DNA of 64,000 nt from Candidatus Symbiobacter mobilis CR (lineage in GTDB: Bacteria; Pseudomonadota; Gammaproteobacteria; Burkholderiales; Burkholderiaceae_C): positions 2,790,001 to 2,854,000 of the forward strand of contig NC_022576.1 in assembly GCF_000477435.1 (NCBI RefSeq). Direction: 5' to 3'. The position numbers and the translations under genes were made by a program. Below, piece by piece: positions 60,500 through 64,000 of the stretch. Below the pieces are notes generated by a model. That model saw only the letters and a list, made by a program, of their open reading frames with translations, had not been told where the DNA came from and did not search any database. Position 1 is the first letter of the stretch, and every line of letters starts with the position of its first letter.

Positions 60500-60937
60500 A
60501 TGACCATCATGAGATCAATTCTTATTTTGTTTGTCGGAAGCATACTAGCCATGCAAAATTCCGTCCTGTCTGCAGAAGCTGCCGACGCTGACGTGGTTGT
60601 CATTGCTCATGCCTCTGTGCCATCGATGGATGCGCAATTGCTTTCACGCTTGTATACAGGTCGTGCCGTCAGCGTGGGGGATACGCCGGTGACGGTGGTC
60701 AATGCTGCGGTGGGCAGTGATTTGCGCAATCGTTTTCTGGGTAAATATCTGCAACAAGACGATAGAAAGTACCGTGCCTATTGGATGGTTCGCCGCCATG
60801 TAGGCAAGGGAATCCCGCCTCGTGAATTCCAAACCGTTAGCGAAATGATTGAGTATGTGCAGCGTACACCGGGCGCTATTGGCTACGTAGAAAGCAGTGA
60901 CGTCAAGCCGGGGCTACATATCGTTCTCAGGCTGTGA
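60500..60937 (+). CDS. PBP-like (PstS-type) periplasmic protein
   Basis: A 145-residue exported protein. The signal peptide is MRSILILFVGSILAMQNSVL. The mature domain has VVVIAHASVPSMDAQLLSRL, GDTPVTVVNAAVGSDLRNRF and FQTVSEMIEYVQRTPGAIGY, resembling a single lobe of phosphate-binding periplasmic proteins. It is the last gene of kinase–HD-GYP–porin–PBP. I infer that it delivers a ligand signal to the kinase sensor, with the porin admitting it. Confidence 0.8.
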   Translation: MTIMRSILILFVGSILAMQNSVLSAEAADADVVVIAHASVPSMDAQLLSRLYTGRAVSVGDTPVTVVNAAVGSDLRNRFLGKYLQQDDRKYRAYWMVRRHVGKGIPPREFQTVSEMIEYVQRTPGAIGYVESSDVKPGLHIVLRL

Positions 60938-61214
60938 GGTTGTGTGACTTCGGATGTATCCGTACATCCGAACTTCTCAAGAAATGCAAGTGGGAAGGTG
61001 ACAGATATACGAATACGCGGATTGGTATTGGTATGGATATTTATATTCTGATAAAAACAGAAACGAGCGTTGCAGAATTGTGTGACTGATATGACCTTCG
61101 AAAGATTCGAATCCCCCCTGGAGATCGATTTCCGAGTTACTAAGGAATAAAGTTAGTTATTTTTTACTCCTTCGTATCAGCCTGCTAGGGTGCGTACCAT
61201 TGAGGCATGTAGGC
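60938..61214. other. 277-bp intergenic region
   Basis: An AT-rich region with no gene seen. It separates the end of the signalling operon from the nucleotidyltransferase remnant. Confidence 0.5.
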
Positions 61215-61523
61215 TTAGGACTTGAGCGCTTGCAAAGCACGTTCCAGCACTTGCCTGTCGGAAACATCTTTGTCGCGCATGGTTCGCTTGGTTCGCAGCA
61301 GCCCTTCCAGATCGACCGTACGAACCGGGGTTCCCTCCATGTCGACCGTCACGGCGAAGGGCTGCAAAGACTCATACGTTTCTCCGCAGGCATTGAGCAT
61401 CACATCGACGGGAAAGGCATCGGCAACGCGAATGTTGTCGCCTTCGGTGAACCACGCAGGATCCAAGTCCTTGGCCGCCTGGTCTGGTAGGACCATGAGC
61501 GCAGCCTTGATTCGCCTGCGCAT
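61215..61523 (-). pseudogene. N-terminally truncated nucleotidyltransferase
   Basis: A 102-residue frame whose sequence fits the C-terminal half of AbiEii/MNT-like nucleotidyltransferases: RIKAALMVLPDQAAKDL, NIRVADAFPVDVMLNACGET and VDLEGLLRTKRTMRDKDVSD then RQVLERAL. The N-terminal half with the GS-x-DxD active site is missing, and upstream sequence shows no continuation. I therefore regard it as a remnant, probably of a toxin-antitoxin gene. Confidence 0.65.
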
Positions 61524-61657
61524 GGGTCAGAAAACGGTATATCCCTTTGGGGATGAAGGTGGTTTACCAGTGGGCAGCCGGTGGAGGGCGTCGTTGCAAC
61601 GTGCCCCCATCGCAAGGAGATTGCCGCTGGGGGACGCACCGATGGGGCGTTTCCCCC

Positions 61658-62218
61658 CTACTGCTTCCATCTTGCCAGCACCCCAAACGGGTTCGGCGGT
61701 TCTTCGTGCGGGTTGTCGTGCGGTTCTTCGTCATCGCCTGGCGCAGCCTTTGTATTCGGCATATCTGGCATCGTTCGTAGCGTGCAGTCTTCGTGGCGCG
61801 GCGAGAGGGGGAGGGCGAGCAGCACTTCGTCTTCGACCAGTTCGCTCAGGTCGAAGGGAACGCTGAGCACCAGGATGTCTTCTTCGCAATCGGGGTCTTC
61901 GCGCTCGGCAGTCGCTTCGTCATGGACGAAGCGGAAGTGGCGGTCGATCTCGATGAGGGTGTCCACGGGGGTCAGGCAACGCTGACATGGCAGGGGAAGG
62001 CAGACTGCCACCTGCAAGTGCAGCCACAGCACCGCTGGGGACGTGGGGCGCTGGCGTACACAGGATAGGTGCGCTTGCCAGTGCATCGCACGGTCTGCGC
62101 CTTGCGATTCGGTGGCTTCCAGCAGTCGTGGGAATGCGGCGAGGGTGTCCACGCCTTCCATCGGAGCAAGGGCTTCGGCGGCGCGGCGCAGGTCGATGCG
62201 GGGGGGGTGCTTGCTCAT
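61658..62218 (-). CDS. yceD: DUF177/YceD family protein
   Basis: A 186-residue protein from MSKHPPRIDLRRAAEALA. The DUF177 hallmarks are the conserved cysteine pair region VAVCLPLPCQRCLTPV and the acidic VPFDLSELVEDEVLLALPLS, with a C-terminal FGVLARWKQ replacing the usual FAVLA-L. YceD is linked to 23S rRNA and ribosome biogenesis. rpmF (L32), almost always directly downstream, is absent; instead there is 134 bp and a nucleotidyltransferase remnant. The ATG was chosen by family start; the open frame extends to 62452. Confidence 0.9.
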   Translation of the reverse strand: MSKHPPRIDLRRAAEALAPMEGVDTLAAFPRLLEATESQGADRAMHWQAHLSCVRQRPTSPAVLWLHLQVAVCLPLPCQRCLTPVDTLIEIDRHFRFVHDEATAEREDPDCEEDILVLSVPFDLSELVEDEVLLALPLSPRHEDCTLRTMPDMPNTKAAPGDDEEPHDNPHEEPPNPFGVLARWKQ

Positions 62219-62346
62219 ATCGACAGTGTAGAAAAGCTGTGGCGCATAGTACGGGAACAGAAGTGGATCGTGCCAGACTACGGGTTTCGGGTTCCCTGGC
62301 AGGAACCCTTGTTGGCAGACTGGATGAAGACATGGGAGGTATAGGC

Positions 62347-63174
62347 ATGGCGATGATTTCTTTTCCCTCGGACTGGATTGTTCCCGCGTGGCAGGCTCCG
62401 GCACAGGTGCGTGCTGTGTGCACGACGCGCGCCGGGGGCGTATCGCAGGCACCTTTTGATACGTGCAACCTCGCCGACCACGTGGGGGACGACCACGCTG
62501 CCGTCATGGCAAACCGCGCTGCGCTGCAAGGGATGATCGCGGCCAAGCCGGTGTACTTGTCGCAAGTGCATGGGTTGGAGGTGCTAACGCTGGATGCGCA
62601 AACCCCCGACGGATGCACGGCGGATGCGAGTTGGACCGCGCTGCCTGGCATGGCATGCACGGTGATGGTGGCCGACTGCCTGCCTTTGTTGTTGGCGGAT
62701 CGGCAGGGGCGTTGGGTGGCGGCTGCGCACGTGGGATGGCGCGGTTTCGTCGGCAAGGACGGCGTGGGCATGGTCGATGCCAGCCTTCGCGCAGCAATGG
62801 AACGCGGCGGGTGTACTGCGCAGGATGTTGTCGCGTGGATCGGCCCCTGCATCGGGCCGGAGGCCTTCGAGGTCGGCAAGGAAGTGTGCGACGACGTCTT
62901 GGCCTACCACGCCGACGCTGCTGCGCACATGCGCCAGCTTTCCCCCGAGACTTGGCAAGTGGACTTGCCTGCACTCGTGCGCCAACGGTTGGGCGCGCTG
63001 GGGGTGACGCGCATCGATGGCAACGATTCGTCAAAGCCGTGGTGTACCTACGCCAACCCCGCGCGGTTTTATTCGTACCGGCGGGATGCTGTCTGCGGGC
63101 GCATCGCCGTGGCAGTGTGGATTTGCGACGTTGGCTACGCAGAGGCTGCCCGCAGCGTGCGTGGGGGCAGGTAG
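62347..63174 (+). CDS. pgeF: purine nucleoside phosphorylase, laccase-domain (PgeF/YfiH)
   Basis: A 275-residue protein. The metal-site residues appear in LSQVHGLEV (His), VMVADCLPLLLADR (Cys) and AAHVGWRGFVG (His); IGPCIGPEAFEVGKEV is the family signature. PgeF proteins phosphorylise purine nucleosides and edit peptidoglycan precursors. The ATG at 62347 gives the family N-terminus (FPSDWIVPAW). The last 40 bp overlap the convergent metH gene. Confidence 0.93.
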   Translation: MAMISFPSDWIVPAWQAPAQVRAVCTTRAGGVSQAPFDTCNLADHVGDDHAAVMANRAALQGMIAAKPVYLSQVHGLEVLTLDAQTPDGCTADASWTALPGMACTVMVADCLPLLLADRQGRWVAAAHVGWRGFVGKDGVGMVDASLRAAMERGGCTAQDVVAWIGPCIGPEAFEVGKEVCDDVLAYHADAAAHMRQLSPETWQVDLPALVRQRLGALGVTRIDGNDSSKPWCTYANPARFYSYRRDAVCGRIAVAVWICDVGYAEAARSVRGGR

Positions 63175-64000
63175 GCAACGGCTTCGGCGATGGCGCGGAT
63201 GTGCTCGGGGGTCGTCCCGCAGCAGCCGCCAGCTACGTTGAGCAGCCCTTCCTGGGCAAGCTGGCCTAGCAGACGGCCTGTGTCTTCGGGCTTTTCGTCG
63301 AAGCCGGTGTCGCTCATCGGGTTGGGTAGACCGGCGTTGGGGTAGCAGCTCAAAAACACATCTGGCGCGGCGCGGTGCAGCTCTTGCAGCGAAGGGCGCA
63401 TCAGCGCGGCGCCCAGCGCGCAATTCAGCCCCACGCACAGGGGGCGTGCGTGGCGCACGCTGTACCAAAAGGCGGAGACGGTCTGCCCGCTCAGGATGCG
63501 GCCGGAGGCATCGGTCACGGTGCCACTCAGCAGCACGGGCAGGCGCTCCCCGCATTCCTCCCAGCATTCCTCGATCGCAAAGATCGCTGCCTTGGCATTG
63601 AGCGTATCGAAGATGGTTTCGATCAGCAGCGCATCGACCCCACCTTGCACCAGGGCACGCGCCTGTTCCAGGTAGGCCTGGCGCAGTTCTTCAAAGGTGA
63701 TGTTGCGTGTGGCGGGGTCGTTGACATCAGGACTGATGCTCGCAGTCTTGGGCGTAGGCCCGATGGCGCCGAGTACGAAGCGGGGCCGTTGCGGCGTAGA
63801 GAACCGGTCGCGCTGCTCGCACGCCAGGCGCGCAGCGGCAAGGTTCATCTCTATCGCCAGGTGGGCCAGCCCGTAGTCGCCCTGGGCAATCGACGTCGCG
63901 CCGAAGGTATTGGTTTCGATCAGGTCGGCACCGCTCTCCAAGTACTGGGCGTGGATCGCGGCGATGACATGGGGCTGGGTCAGGTTTAGCAACTCATTGT
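63135..64000 (-). CDS. metH: methionine synthase homocysteine-binding domain (partial at window edge)
   Basis: At least 288 residues of the Hcy S-methyltransferase domain: GADLIETNTFGATSIAQGDY, FVLGAIGPT, ALLIETIFDTLNAK and the zinc-binding cysteines in CVGLNCALG and VAGGCCGTTPEH. The protein stops right after this domain (RTLRAASA), so MetH is split and the pterin/cobalamin domains must be a second gene, the usual arrangement in Burkholderiales. The N-terminus lies beyond the window. It overlaps pgeF tail to tail by 40 bp. Confidence 0.93.
   Translation of the reverse strand, partial: NELLNLTQPHVIAAIHAQYLESGADLIETNTFGATSIAQGDYGLAHLAIEMNLAAARLACEQRDRFSTPQRPRFVLGAIGPTPKTASISPDVNDPATRNITFEELRQAYLEQARALVQGGVDALLIETIFDTLNAKAAIFAIEECWEECGERLPVLLSGTVTDASGRILSGQTVSAFWYSVRHARPLCVGLNCALGAALMRPSLQELHRAAPDVFLSCYPNAGLPNPMSDTGFDEKPEDTGRLLGQLAQEGLLNVAGGCCGTTPEHIRAIAEAVAYLPPRTLRAASA

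Overview
The window is GC-rich bacterial chromosome, most likely from a betaproteobacterium of the order Burkholderiales and probably Comamonadaceae-like. I infer this from gene content, not from a database match. The indicators are a B12-dependent NrdJ with TSCPD repeats and a C-terminal zinc ribbon, the folC–SPOR–cvpA–purF order, smpB divergent from a RatA/Coq10 gene and a DUF4124 gene, guaB close to guaA, a PEP-CTERM protein, and a MetH whose homocysteine domain is a separate protein. Three products use or should use cobalamin: NrdJ, a W-x9-EH cobalamin sensor and MetH.

Layout. 1–6.0 kb: a DUF433/DUF5615 toxin-antitoxin pair, nrdJ with an in-frame intein immediately before its catalytic cysteine and a probable NrdR operator upstream, and a VapBC pair. 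6.0–13.8 kb: an accessory (defence) island, all on the minus strand. It holds HEPN–MNT, an AAA ATPase split by an IS3-family element, a small E-x-K partner protein, an orphan hsdM, a DUF1016 nuclease and pieces of a decayed type I restriction locus. 13.9–21.8 kb: housekeeping genes (a DHH phosphoesterase, a PDC-like periplasmic protein, folC, a SPOR protein, cvpA, purF, gltX) followed by tRNA-Ala, tRNA-Glu and tRNA-Asp. 21.9–24.3 kb: a cytoplasmic double-cache CheW protein. 24.9–32.9 kb: an apparently intact type I restriction-modification system (hsdM–hsdS–DUF1016–hsdR).

33.1–42.0 kb: a membrane protein, an LhgO-like FAD oxidoreductase, a two-gene cobalamin-sensor/histidine-kinase operon, a periplasmic alpha-carbonic anhydrase with a His/Pro-rich linker, a PEP-CTERM protein, dapF and a DUF484 gene. 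42.1–54.0 kb: smpB, ratA, a DUF4124 gene, a 1,937-residue hybrid kinase, then guaB and guaA separated by HigBA and a MITE-like element. 54.1–60.9 kb: a signalling operon that looks AT-richer than its surroundings (hybrid kinase, HD-GYP regulator, porin-like protein, PBP-like protein). Its kinase is split by a 590-bp IS200-type element. 61.2–64.0 kb: a nucleotidyltransferase remnant, the DUF177 gene yceD (without rpmF), pgeF and partial metH.

Two themes recur. Toxin-antitoxin and restriction genes are dense, and several are broken by insertion or duplication in ways that can be reconstructed to the base. A dispersed palindromic repeat occurs in at least eight places. It lies in frame inside both hsdM genes, forms the C-terminus of the FAD oxidoreductase and carries the stop codon of the neighbouring membrane gene. 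The most interesting functional candidates are the cobalamin (possibly light) sensor paired with a histidine kinase, and the ATPase/E-x-K module in the island.
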